From NCBI GenBank assembly GCA_003427395.1, contig BFEA01000167.1, positions 2,091,905-2,114,852 of the forward strand: DNA of 22,948 bases, in the 5' to 3' direction. The position numbers were made by a program, and so were the translations under genes. Below are positions 1 through 9,961 of this stretch, piece by piece. Each line of letters starts with the position of its first letter. The first letter of the stretch is position 1. This stretch comes from Chara braunii (lineage: Eukaryota > Streptophyta > Charophyceae > Charales > Characeae). Below the pieces are notes generated by a model. It was not told the origin of the DNA. It made no database searches and saw nothing but the letters and a program-made list of their open reading frames with translations.

Positions 1-414
1 AGACCTTGACCCTTAACTCTCCCCTCACCCTTTCCCTCCATGGCATGTGACTAACCTCTCCCCTCACCTGTTACATTGCCAGGGAACGAACGACAAAGAA
101 CTTGACCCTCACTTGGTGGAAAGCAAGGGCAAGGGGAGGGTTGCCGGTCCCTTGCGCCACCAAGAAGGAAAAGGTACCGGACTTTTGAGAGCATCTGGGA
201 AAGCGGAAAGGAGTGAAGTTTTGTGACAAGGTCAGTTTGACTCAACCATCCTCCCCGACAGCATGACTAAGATGAAGGCATGGTTTGCTTGAGGGAAGGG
301 AAAGACAACCAAAGGATCATCGAAGGGCAAAGGAAACTTAGGCTTGCGGGAAGGGGGGCGGTGTGTTGACCCCAACGGGGATTGTATTTGGTTCATGCTT
401 CGTGTGGTGTTGTG

Positions 415-423
415 CAGGTGAGT
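415..423 (+). promoter_or_regulatory. Candidate 5' splice site (CAG/GTGAGT)
   Basis: CAG followed by GTGAGT matches the eukaryotic donor consensus at all nine positions, with the cut after 417. It is embedded in TGTGCAGG, the same 8-mer that precedes copies B and D. No transcript evidence is available and perfect donors also occur by chance, so this is only a candidate leader donor for the retroelement or for an unrelated transcript. Confidence 0.25.
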
Positions 424-1013
424 AGCGTGGGATGGGTGTTGAGCGGCACTGGATCCACCGGAAAACCGACAAGGGAAGGACTTGGGCTTTGCGTGGGTCA
501 TGGATGAGGGAAGGACTTGGTGACTGAAAGCTTGAGTGCATGATAGACCACGGGATCTGACATTGTGGGATGAACGAATGGGGCGGCTCTCTTGGATGCA
601 ATACAAAGACCCGAAAAGACTAAGGGCAGTCTCAGATAGGTGAATGCGATGCTAGCGGCTCAAGCAAAAAAATATAGCGGCTAGGGGTCCGGGCGAAGTC
701 ACCCCACCCCAAGGATGTAGTAGGGGTTGTCTTGAGCCACTAGACTTGGTGAAAAGGTGTGTGGCCCAATGGATGACGCTTGGCCTGCGCACGGCAAGAA
801 GACGGATCCTCAATGAACCCCTTTGGACTGCTTGTGTATTGGAAGGAGCAATTATCTGGTCAGACTTAATTGAATCGAGAAAACGCCACGAGTGACGACA
901 GAGCTACCATCTTGTCGCGAGAGCGGAGCTACATCCCCCAATGTAAAGCCCTCTCGCAAGTGGTCCATCCCCATCCATCTCATAGCACTAGGTGGGGGTG
1001 CCCCTGGGACGAA

Positions 1014-1048
1014 CGACCCGCGCCCTTAGCGTGAGCGTGGGCGGGTCG
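1014..1048. repeat. GC-rich inverted repeat
   Basis: The left arm from 1014 (CGACCCG, then CG and CCC) pairs with the right arm 1039-1048 (GGGCGGGTCG), giving about ten base pairs with one bulged G around a loop of about 13 bases. It lies in a GC-rich stretch with no ORF that I believe. It could be an LTR secondary structure or chance. No second copy was found in the window. Confidence 0.4.
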
Positions 1049-2405
1049 AGCCAAATGGGACCCGCAGTGGGGTCGACCAAGGCTCGAAAGTCCTTCAGGG
1101 TTCGGCCCCTACAAAAATGGTGGAGGTGTCGGGTATTGGGTTAAACTGACCCATACGGTCTCGAGGGGGGCGCCCGACGCATGACCGTGAACATAAACAT
1201 TAAAAGAAGGAACGAGGACTTGTGTATACTCTATCCCTTGAGTGAATCAGATTTGAGGGTGGCTGGGCGCATGGCAAGGCCAGGCCTGGAGGAATAACAT
1301 GCATGCTCGCACACTTGATCAGCCATCTTCCTTGGAGGTGACTCTAGTCCTCCTTCCTTCGGGTTGATGTTCGTCAGACCAGGGAAGCCTTGGGCAAGCC
1401 ACATGTCGACCCTTCCTCTTCGTGTCAAAGAAGGGCTCCGGTTACCTGGCGGGCGGTTGGGATTCCGGGCCAGTCCGATTTCCAATGAAAATCCCGTGGC
1501 GGAGCGATCCGACCGACACGGGTGCCCTCTCCTTATCTTCGGAGCCCAGCGGGCTCCATGCACCACACTTAAATGTTTGAAGAAACAACATATGAACACA
1601 ATGGGTAATCGAGAAGGAACAATCCTGCCCTATGAACGGACACACAAGTGAAGATAAGGGGAATGAAGGGAGTTGCTAGACTCCAAGAAAACTAGCTCAC
1701 CTTTGAAGATGCTCACGAAAAGGAACCGGGCACTATGTATGGAAGTTAGGGGTGAGTGGCACACAGTGTCCTGAGTGAAAACCTGTGAGCAATGGGTAGG
1801 AAGCGTTGGGTGCACCAAGGGAAAGGCACTTGTACTGTGTGTCCCACTTGGGACTTGTGTTTGCATGTTGGGGATATTGAGCATCCTGCCTTTCGGAAGG
1901 AAAGGAGGGGTCTGCACCGGCCACTGCGGGTTGCCAAACGTCATTCCCTTTTTGCAGGTTGCCGTTTGTTCGTATGCGGGGGTCAGGCCACCGAGCTGTC
2001 CAACGGGAGTTTGTCACGTCGGGTGCTTAGTAGCATCCTCGTCCGCGCGGTGACGGGCTTCGGCTCGATTGATCTGTCGGGCGGGGTGTGAAACGTTTCT
2101 TTAGGCGGGGCCTAGCCTGTGGACTGGCGGAGGGAGTACCGCTGCATGCGAGCAAAGACGGAGCCTCAAAGACAATTAATAGCTTCTCGTAGTTTGGTTT
2201 GGGAAAGGTTGTTCCTTGTCGGACCGATGGAAGTGAATGCCTGGACGGCTGGCTCCAATGGCCCTACCGAGATGTGCGGTGTGATTCCCGAGATTAACGG
2301 TGGGTACACGAGCGGCAAGTCGGGATGGGGTATTATGGGCAAGAAGGTGAGGGCAACCCCCCACTGGAGTCTGGGTACCGAGCTCGCGACGGTTGAGCTG
2401 TGCTT

Positions 2406-2414
2406 GAGGTAAGG
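2406..2414 (+). promoter_or_regulatory. Candidate 5' splice site (GAG/GTAAGG)
   Basis: GAG followed by GTAAGG is a good donor match with the cut after 2408, about 455 bases before the first paralog gene. If the ORFs downstream are expressed by splicing onto a common leader, this is one of two donors in the leader region that could serve. The role is inferred from position and consensus only. Confidence 0.25.
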
Positions 2415-2863
2415 GATAAAACTCTACCGATAGCAACAGTGGAGAGACCACTTTTGGGAAAAGGTCGGTGAAGAGATGACCGACCTGTGTGCGATGATCG
2501 CTTGAGTTTTTCTTTTTCCTGTGCCTCCCTCTGTAAAGTTTGCCTGAGGGATGTTGGGATGGGAGCTGAGCTTCTAGTGTATTCTTACCCCCTGTCTGAG
2601 CCTGCACGAGTGAGAGAACATGAGGATAAGGCTGGATAGGGGTCAGAAGGAAAAGGAACCATGAGATAGCAATGTCGGCTAAGGATGATCGATTTGAGGG
2701 GTGATGGGGCAACAACGTTAGGGGAAAGGGTAGGGAATACTAGGGAAGACCCGGATGAGGGGTCAGAAAACCATTCTCGTCAAAAGAAAAGGAGAGACAA
2801 TATGATCACGAAGGGCCATGTGGTGCTCTATTGTGAAAACAGGACGGGCGCCGGAAAAACAAG

Positions 2864-3676
2864 ATGGCGCGGTGGTTTTCATCTCATGTCTATTCTAGTG
2901 GGCCGGAAATGCCAATAGACGTAAGGGAAGGGGTATCTGTTGTTCTCCCGGAGGAAGGAACGTGGACGGACTTGGAACCAGCCTATGAAACTGTAATGCT
3001 AGATGAAAAGGACGCGTTCCTCTGGATAGAGACAGCTTGGACTAAGGTCGGCCTGACGAGACTCTCACCAAGCCTGATGGACTTAGAATTTCGGGGAACT
3101 ATGGAAGCCCGACGGTGGGTCTATCTGTCCCAGGAGATGGAAAATGTAGTGATAATAGGATTGTTATTGGGCATGACACCAACACAGCTGTTTAGACAAG
3201 CGGAACGAGAAGTGATATGGGCGGCCTGTCAGCGGGCAGAAATGGAAATGGACAAAATGAAGGTGCGAGTGGAACTTGGGGACAAGGGAAATATGAGGCG
3301 GCCCCTTAGGACGATGAGGTGTGTGTTACCCCCGTTTCTGGTGGACGCTGTCTTTGGGACCAGGGATAGGCTGGAACGGATATGCCAATCGATGACACAC
3401 CTGAGGCTGTACCAGTGTGCTTGACAGGATTTATTTAGATTGTCAGTAGAAGTCGGTCCGTTCGAAGGGAACTGGGCAGAGGAATTAGCTGAGGTACTAA
3501 ACCTCCTCAGCACGGATGAAGTCTTTGTTCCTAGCCCGGTGCATTGGCGGATAATCTACCGGAATGTGGCGGTGGGTGAAACCTTCTTAGAGGGACTGAA
3601 AGAGTTGTTCTTAGACAGGGAAGGAGATTTCAGTGATGATGAGGATGGAGACGAGATGGAGGACTGGGACTTCTGA
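2864..3676 (+). pseudogene. Paralog copy A, unknown family, one internal TGA
   Basis: The frame opens at ATGGCG (2864) and runs about 270 codons to 3676, with a single in-frame TGA at 3422-3424. I do not recognise the family. It shares with copies B, C and D: an N-terminal MAR; an LP-to-W block of exactly 32 residues in all four (here 30-61, LPEEG to ETAW); a VYLSQ-type strand; a VEL segment followed by R and P; a LPPFL motif; GPF; and a C-terminal GETFLEGLKELF helix-like block. The TGA aligns with a Trp codon (TGG) in copy B (QCA-stop against NCAW), so a G-to-A nonsense change is the simplest explanation. The C-terminus is strongly acidic (SDDEDGDEMED). No signal peptide, membrane segment or catalytic motif is visible. 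Alternatives are an element-encoded accessory protein or a captured host gene family. Confidence 0.6.
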
Positions 3677-3734
3677 AAAGGGGGGAGAGGGCTTACCCAG
3701 GAAAGGGTTGTCGATTATGTGCAGGTTGGGAGCG

Positions 3735-4422
3735 ATGGCCCGGAAGCACGAACTGTGGGATTGCACACCCAATGGATGGGAACCGAGCCGGATCAGAGGG
3801 CGAGTAGAAACGTCTATACCAGCAGATCATGAATGGAGAGGGACCACGTGTGACTGGGTAGGGTCTGAAATTGTGCCCGACCTGTCGTACCTATGGGTAG
3901 AACGTGTCTGGAACCCGCTAAGGGAAGAGGAAGGATGGGAGGAGATTGCGAAAGGAAGGGTGGACTCGGTCGGAACGGTTGTTTTGTCTGAACAAGGTTG
4001 GGACCTGTTTTGCATAACACTCGCGGCAAGGCAGAACCCGATGTGGCTTTTAGGGGATGCTGAGACAAAGGCTCGACAGGCTGGCGAGAGGTTCGCTAAC
4101 AAAGGATAGGATGCGGTCAGTAGTAGAGTCGTGATGGGAGGGTGGAAGGAATTTAGGCCCCCCTGCCAACGAATCAAGACCTGGGTACCCGAGTTCGTAG
4201 CGGATTGGTTTGGGGGTTTCAACCATGTTGAGGAAGTAGCCAGCACTATGGGGTGGGTGCACGTGAATTGCGCTTGGCTAACGGAGGAATTCTGTAGAAC
4301 GTCCCTGAAATTTGGGCCCTTCCATGGCGATAGAGCCTGGGAAGTCCCACCGCGAGGTAGCTGCCACACCCTGCTATGTAGATGATGTGTTTAAGTTGTT
4401 CGAGGTACTGTGGTTCGATTGA
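3735..4422 (+). pseudogene. Paralog copy B, unknown family, stop and 3' frameshift
   Basis: It starts at ATGGCC (3735), 58 bases after copy A, with TGTGCAGG ending ten bases earlier. The main frame runs to 4385 with an in-frame TAG at 4107-4109. The 32-residue LP/IP-to-W block (IPADHEW to ERVW) aligns without gaps to A, C and D, and DWVG is shared with copy C. Later blocks are VVLSEQGW, LAARQNP, MGGWKEF (compare GGWREF in D), NCAW and GPF. After GPF the frame is lost and the shared C-terminal block reappears in another frame (CYVDDVFKLFE, ending at TGA 4420-4422). The roughly 45 residues that A has in between are missing, so B has both a deletion and a frameshift. Function unknown. It is a decayed member of the array rather than an active gene. 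Confidence 0.55.
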
Positions 4423-4545
4423 GAGTGGGAAGAACGGCAGGGCCAGGCAGGTATGGGGAAATTGCTAAGATAAGGGAATGGGATGTCTGGCCATTGTAGG
4501 GTTCACTGCAAACTGCGAGGTAAGGAGACCAAGTGTAGGCGCACA

Positions 4546-5319
4546 ATGGCACGAAGAAGGACGTTTCTTGAAGATCGCCCCCTACGCATTGAGCCACCTA
4601 GGGAAGTAGAGGGTGGAGTAGAAGTTAGTTTGCCAGCCGCAAATGAGGGTTAGCACCCGGTGGTGGACTGGGTCGGAGTTGAACTTATGGAGAATATGGT
4701 TTACTTGGTAATAAGGGTCGAGTGGCGTGCAGATGAGCATGGGGAGTGGAACCCGGACCCGCGAGGGCATGTGCGTGCGGAAGGGCGGTTGTATGTGTCG
4801 GAGGGCGGATGGCGAGAGTTCGGAGTCCGGTTGGCATCGGGGGAGGATCCACGGAGTATGTTCGAAGGGGCGTGGCAGTTAGTGTGGCGGGCAGGGTTCG
4901 AATTTGCCGACCCGGAGGCTGATGACATAACGACAAACCTTAGGGTAGCTATGGTTGGGAGCTTTGAATTGCCCAGTGAAAACGTTCGGATGAGTTTACC
5001 GCCATTTTTGCTAGAGAGGCTAGGCGGGGTGGAGCTTGTCAGAAGGGCTGTGGGCGACCTCGCCAACCTGGCGTTTGAGGACGCGTTAGTTCACCAAGAA
5101 TATTATCGGGTCTTTCTAGACATGGGGTCATTCAGCCGTGAACAGAGGTATGAGGTGCTGCGGGTCCTGCGCGCTGTGTTTACCACCAGGCCAAGAGCTC
5201 CGGTTGTTAGCAATGGAGTCCTATGGGGCGTAGTTCGACGAGAAATAAGTCGAGGAATGACTTACTTAGATGATCTGTACTGCCTGTATGAGCCAATGGA
5301 AGTAGAGACAGGCCGGTAG
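4546..5319 (+). pseudogene. Paralog copy C, unknown family, best preserved except one TAG
   Basis: It starts at ATGGCA (4546; MARRRTFLED) and runs 257 codons to 5319 with one in-frame TAG at 4651-4653. Without that stop it would be full length. The part after the stop (219 codons) is the longest uninterrupted stretch of the family. It shows the 32-residue LP-to-W block, the strand LYVSEGGW, LASGEDPRSMF, a LPPFLLERLGG motif, and a C-terminal REISRGMTYLDDLYCLYEP block that matches REIEMGENYLAGVADLF in copy D. The stop aligns with Arg in B and D. I see no zinc-binding, nucleotide-binding or membrane motif. The protein looks globular and mixed alpha/beta. The function cannot be named, and this copy is the best query for a profile search. 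Confidence 0.6.
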
Positions 5320-5466
5320 GAGAGGCAAGAAAAAGGGGAAGGAGTAGAGAGGAAAAGAGGTATTGAGGTTAAGAACCGGGGAGTTGTCCGGGTGAGGACG
5401 AAGAATGGATGGAATAAGCAAAACTCGCTTGCTGTTTAAAACTGTGCAGGGGACCGCTAATCAACA

Positions 5467-6245
5467 ATGGCGATGAGACGCGCACGGATGTCGCGATGGC
5501 CCACGCACCCTCGACCACCCACAGAAAGTGGAGGCGGATAGGAGGTATCGCTCCCGGCAAGCTACATGGTCCGAGGAATTGACACTGAATGCAGAGTCGT
5601 GACCTTGGGAAGGGACCAGGCGTTCATGATGGTAGAATGTTTGTGGAGTGGGATGAGGTTCGATAGGGGACCAGAGGATGACCTGTATATCGACCTAAAG
5701 TTAACAGGAACCGTATACCTGCCGGAGGTCGGATGGCACATGTTAGGAACGGAATTGGCACTAGGGCATGGGTTGTTGCCAATCTTCCAAAGGGCTACTA
5801 GGATAGTGGACCGGATAGGCCAGGAGGTGAGAGGAAGAAGGAACGTGGGGCTGAGGGTGGAGGTAGGAGGATGGCGAGAGTTTAAGGCCCCAATGACGGG
5901 ACTGTGGTGCCGAGTGCCTCGCTTCATGATGGACTTGAATTTGGCAGCCTCTCAACGACAAGAAGCCTGGTTGAATCGACTCTAGTCTGGAACCACTACT
6001 TTCGTCCGCAAACGACGGGGATGCTCTACGATGTGTCAGTTAGGCACAGGCCGTTTTGGGAAAATCAGGCCCGTGAACTACTCGAACTCATTGAAATCCT
6101 GATATTCAGATTACCACGCATGGCGTTTGAGGAATACGAACCAATAGTCGTTAGGGAAATAGAGATGGGAGAAAACTACCTTGCCGGGGTGGCTGACCTG
6201 TTCGAAGAACCGGATGAGTCAGACAGACCTGAGGGACCGGCGTAA
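5467..6245 (+). pseudogene. Paralog copy D, unknown family, TAG plus frameshift
   Basis: The start is ATGGCG (5467), 17 bases after a TGTGCAGG site. In frame 1 there is a TAG at 5539-5541, then EVSLPA and the 32-residue LP-to-W block, then VYLPEVGW, LALGHGLLPIF, VEVGGWREF and a PRFMM block, ending at a stop at 5983-5985. The homology continues in frame 3 (LVWNHYF, RPFWENQARELLELIEI, REIEMGENYLAGVADLF) to 6245, so one frameshift lies near 5980-5995, close to where copy A has its nonsense codon. The C-terminus is acidic (EEPDESD), as in copy A. Product unknown. This is the copy nearest to gag. Confidence 0.6.
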
Positions 6246-6687
6246 GAAAGGGAAGCACCAGGGAAAAAGGAGAAGGTGAAAAATTGGAATGAGGAACTAG
6301 CCGTCAGCAAGGAAGCAGTGGTCGGAGTTCCGTCCCACCTGAGATCGTGGCAGGAGGGAACTGGGAAGACCACCCGCGCTGAGAAGCACTGGGGCGTCCA
6401 GGTGTCAGGGAGTCAAAACGGCTACCCCCGAGGGGAGAGCCCCTAGCCTCAGACACCGCCCTAAGGGACCGGGGCACGGCAGTAACAAAATGTCAAACCT
6501 CGGCAAGCCTTCCGACAGAAGACAGATGGAACGGCGCCCTGTAGGAAATCGTGGGGTGAGTCGTCCCGACAAAATAAGACGGGAAAGCATTGGAATAAGT
6601 AAGAATAAGGGGATCGTAGGGCCCGGGAACTAGGGAAGCTATGAACAACTGGCCGTTTCGCAATTTTTTTTTTTTTTTCATGTACAG
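6246..6687 (+). promoter_or_regulatory. Non-coding spacer ending in a T15 tract and a splice-acceptor-like site
   Basis: No believable ORF lies between copy D and gag. At 6664-6678 there are 15 consecutive T, followed by CATGTACAG with the AG at 6686-6687 and then GG. A long polypyrimidine run followed by ACAG/G is the layout of a eukaryotic 3' splice site. The gag ATG (6701) follows after 13 bases. A frame also runs through the T tract from 6641 and adds a meaningless Phe run to gag, so I prefer 6701 as the start. Use as a splice site is inferred from sequence alone. Confidence 0.45.
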
Positions 6688-6700
6688 GGTAGGTAAAGGG

Positions 6701-8611
6701 ATGGCGTCGGAAGAAGAGGTTGAGGAACTGCGAAGTAAAGGAAGTCAAGGCACAGGTAGGGGTACGGAACCAAACGAAGTTTCGGTAAAGGATCGAGAGT
6801 CGGCGAAACCAGAGGGAACCAGGGGAGATGGGAAGGATTTTTCGACAAACGAAAGTTCGGGGAAAGCCGGGGGTAGTAAAAGAGGACCTCAGGAAAATAG
6901 GGAAGGAAGAGACAATGGAAGATCGAGTCCTCGAAACTCAGAAGGGACTACGCCCAAGAAAACGAAGGTCTCGGACGCCCGCCGCAAGCTGGCAGAGATA
7001 GAAAAACGGACCGCAAAATATAAAGCGAGGCTTATGGAGGAAATGATGGCTGAGAATGAAAGGGACTCCCTGGGAGAAGGATCGCGAGAGGAACGTAGGC
7101 TCAGCCAGGGCGAAATCAGGCACGGAGGGAAGGATAACAGTCATAAGGGAACGCCCAGCAAGAAAGGAAAGGAGAAGGGGGACACTCCTGCCGTGGAGGC
7201 AGAAAAGGCTACGACCCCACCTTCTATGGACAGCGGGGCTAGTCGCCTGCCCGCCACACCAAAAGTAGCAAAGGGTTGTGACGGATTTTGGAGTCTTAGA
7301 GAAAGAGTGCTAGGATGGTTCGACCCTGAGGGTACGCCAAAGGCCGGGGAAAAGCAGGGGGATAGCAAGGAAGGAGAAGGGACCAGTCCGACCGGTGAAG
7401 CAGGTAGCTCTGAGGGAGGTCTTAAGAAAATAGTAGCTACCCTCACCCGGGCTCTGAATAAGAATCAGGGGTATCTGGCCGATGCCAAGAAAAAACTCAC
7501 TTTTGATGAGGCAAACATTACGGAGTTCTTGATAGACTATGAGAACTTGGCAGCCTTGCTGAAATGGGGTGAGGAAGAGAAGATGGACCATTTGGGGTAG
7601 CATGTGTCACTGAGTCTGGGTAGAGACATTATGGTCATTGTCACCACTAGTGGATCTTGAAAGGAAACCAGGAACGAGATGATGAGGAAGTACCTTAAGG
7701 CGGAGAAGATGGCAACGGAAGCCGAGTTGGCGGCAGTCCAAAGGAAGAACTATGCAACTTACAACGACTTCCTAAGAGCTTTTACCTTAGTAGCGTTACG
7801 AATTCCCGGGGTAACAGACCGGATAATGAGTAAGTATTTTCTCAGGCAGTTCTCCGAATTCGACAAAGATAAGATTCTGTCAGCTTACCAGCAGACTAGC
7901 AAGTTCGAGTACACTAGNGATGTGGACTTCAGCACGGTAACAGACCTCGCAGAAAAGACAGTGGTGACCGATACGCTAGCCCTGCTNAAGGAAGGGGAGG
8001 TTATAGACTTGACTGGGANGACAGGGGATAAGGTCAAGAAGGGGATAGAGAGCTTGCACGAACGAGTGCACGGGGTTGACAGCAAGATGGAAAGAATGGA
8101 AAATGCGCTATTAGTAATGCAGGCGCAGGTGTCCCGACCCCCCCTCCCGCCCCAAAAGGCCGTAGTTCCGGCAGCGGTGGCGAATCGGGGGTATGGCAGG
8201 AGGGATCCGTCCAATGAGCAATGCAGCTATTGCACAATGGTCGGACACTTCGTACGGACTTGCCCAAGACTCAACCATGATATCATGAGACAGAGATGCA
8301 GCAGGTCCCTTAAGGGTGAGATTCTCGGACCCCAGGGAGAGCGCGTAAATTGGAATTCGCCAGGAGGAATGCGGCGTGCCGTCATCATCTTGAATAACTT
8401 GGATATAGCCGCCATTGAAGCAGAGCCAGTAGCCGATATTGTCTGGCACCAGCCGAGGGGACGTGGACCACAGGCTAATTTCATCCTAGAGGGCAATGGG
8501 CAGGATAGGGTAAACATCACCACCCGGCGGGCCGGTGCGGAAAAAAAACTTATTCGAGACACGGTAATGGAAGAGGTTGCTGGGACTGGCGCAGATCAGG
8601 AAGAAACTTAG
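6701..8611 (+). pseudogene. gag: Ty3/gypsy Gag with CCHC zinc knuckle, three in-frame stops
   Basis: One reading frame of 637 codons (start MASEEEVEELRSKG) encodes the structural polyprotein that would form the virus-like particle and bind element RNA. Residues 1-240 are hydrophilic and rich in Lys, Glu, Gly and Ser, with a KLAEIEKRTAKYKARL helix of coiled-coil type. The capsid-like part follows (KKLTFDEANITEFLIDYENL, then FLRAFTLVALRIPGV). The zinc knuckle is CSYCTMVGHFVRTC (CX2CX4HX4C) at 8222-8263. The frame is broken by TAG 7598-7600, TGA 7658-7660 and TAG 8609-8611; homology-like sequence continues across each in the same frame. Three N bases (7918, 7987, 8020) hide single residues. A VIDLTG motif of SUMO-interaction type lies between capsid and knuckle. 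The element cannot make full-length Gag as written. Confidence 0.8.
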
Positions 8612-9961
8612 ACCGGAGAACAGGAGAAGTTCTACGGGAAGGCAAGGGAAGAGGAGCCGATAGATAAAGTTGCGGCGGCAAAAAAAAAGTTCAGATACCA
8701 AATCCCGATCTTGACCTCGTCAGAGATTGACAACACCTTTAGCAAGTTGCTGGGTACCATGGTATCGGTATCCTTCCAAACCATGTTGCAAGCCAGCCCA
8801 AGGCTGCTTAAAGGACTCAGGCAGTTGCTAACGCGCAGGCGCGTAGAGGTAGAGGAGGCCCCAAAACCACCGAAGCAGGAGACGGAAGAGGCAGAGACAC
8901 CCCAAGGCGTCTCCAACCTCCAAAGGATTCCTGGGGATCTGGAGGACCTGGAAAAGACCTTTGCAGACATCCGCCTAAGCCTACCGGACCGAGAAGGGGG
9001 TGAAGTCATGAGGGCGCCACCAAGAACGAAGCTTAGCTTCCATGCCTTGCCCGTAGGAATGTTGAAGGTCCAAATCGGAACCCACCACACAGATGCATTA
9101 GTGGACGGCGGTGCGGAAATTACCCTCATACGACGAGACTTTGCAACAATCACCGGCTGCACCGTGAACAAGGAAGTGATGGGGAGTATCCGGGGCGCTG
9201 GCGGGGAGATTCCCTTTGCAGGGTACGTTACGAAATGCGCAGTCAGGGCAGGGATCAAAGAGTCAATCTGGTCCTTCCAGAGGATGACCGTGATGGACGA
9301 AATGGACCATGACATAATTCTCGAAAGACCGTGGTGTGCCAATGTAGAGATGATAGGTATGCATCTGCATGACGGCACATACATGGTAGACATAGAGGAC
9401 CTAGTGACCGGCCGCGGAGAACTCCTCTGACTACTTGGGACCGAAGGGGATCCGCCGAAGGGCAAGTTGGCAACTTGGTCCCCGACGTTCGAGGAGAGTG
9501 CGCGAAAGGGGGCATTCGCACGAATGGAAGGCATGAGGGAAAGGGTGGAAATCATGATTGAGGAAGCCTTTAGCAAGAAGGAGTGGATCAAGATGGGTCT
9601 GCCTATGAAGAAGAGGAGGCAAGAGGACGAGGCCCTGGAAGTTATGGTGACAGAAAAAGAATCGGAAGTCAAACTTGGGGCCAGCCTGCCCAAACCACAG
9701 GAGGGCCGGAACGAAACACCAGAAGTGGTGCTTGAAATCCCAGACTTGTTACAACTCGTTAAAACCATTAGGTACCACAAGGTGGGGGTGGACCTCGCAG
9801 CGCTTGCTAAATTTGAAGATGGGGTCCGAAAGGGCTACTGTTTGAACGGGAAGCTAGTCAACATTCAGCCCCGCGTCCTGGAGGTAGCAAGGCCGATTCC
9901 GACCGTTCATTTTTTAGGAGAACGATCCTCGAAGGCAGTGTGCGAAAGTACAAACCCGTAG
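8612..9961 (+). pseudogene. pol: Retropepsin-like aspartic protease and linker to RT, one in-frame stop
   Basis: The gag frame continues after TAG 8609 and carries the protease, which in this family cleaves Gag-Pol. The active-site region is ALVDGGAEITLIRRDF, with the Asp codon at 9104-9106. Typical retropepsins have D-S/T-G, and here the middle residue is Gly. The second retropepsin signature appears as HDIILERPWC where most gypsy elements have ILGRPW, a Gly-to-Glu change of G-to-A type. A TGA at 9428-9430 interrupts the frame, which then continues to 9959-9961. Homology moves to frame 1 at a T6 run near 9909-9915, so a one-base indel in that homopolymer is likely. A long antisense frame over 8632-9780 is a shadow of this coding strand. 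Confidence 0.75.

Larger units (their letters stand above)
1..2863. other. Region without a recognised gene, upstream of the paralog array
   Basis: Several reading frames of 60-180 codons are open here on both strands, but they overlap one another, show no recognisable domain or motif and no consistent start context, so I call none of them. Features that stand out are two splice-donor-like sites (417/418 and 2408/2409), an inverted repeat at 1014-1048 (CGACCCGC-type arms around about 13 bases, one bulge), and a G-rich run at 350-360 followed by TGTGTT that faintly resembles a polypurine tract plus LTR start. The 5' LTR and primer-binding site of the downstream gypsy element would be expected here. 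I searched by eye for a tRNA-Met-type primer site and for a direct repeat matching the DNA after 13275, and found neither. Confidence 0.5.

Noticed and set aside
345-370. G-rich run followed by TGTGTT as an LTR start
   Set aside because: It lacks the conserved hairpin of the two better modules and has no matching partner.
1231-1651. Overlapping ORFs on both strands
   Set aside because: Neither has a recognisable motif. Both are open because the stretch is GC-rich.
2176-2715. 179-codon minus-strand ORF
   Set aside because: No domain, low-complexity composition, and overlap with other equally open frames.
8609-8611. UAG between Gag and protease as a programmed readthrough site, as in some retroviruses
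   Set aside because: The position is suggestive, but ten similar TAG/TGA interruptions occur elsewhere in the element, including inside domains, and no readthrough signal or pseudoknot is evident downstream.
8632-9780. 382-codon open frame on the minus strand, longer than most plus-strand frames
   Set aside because: It lies exactly opposite the protease region with conserved retropepsin motifs on the plus strand, and its Ser/Pro-rich translation has no domain. TAG/TGA stops on the plus strand do not interrupt the antisense frame, so its length is a by-product.
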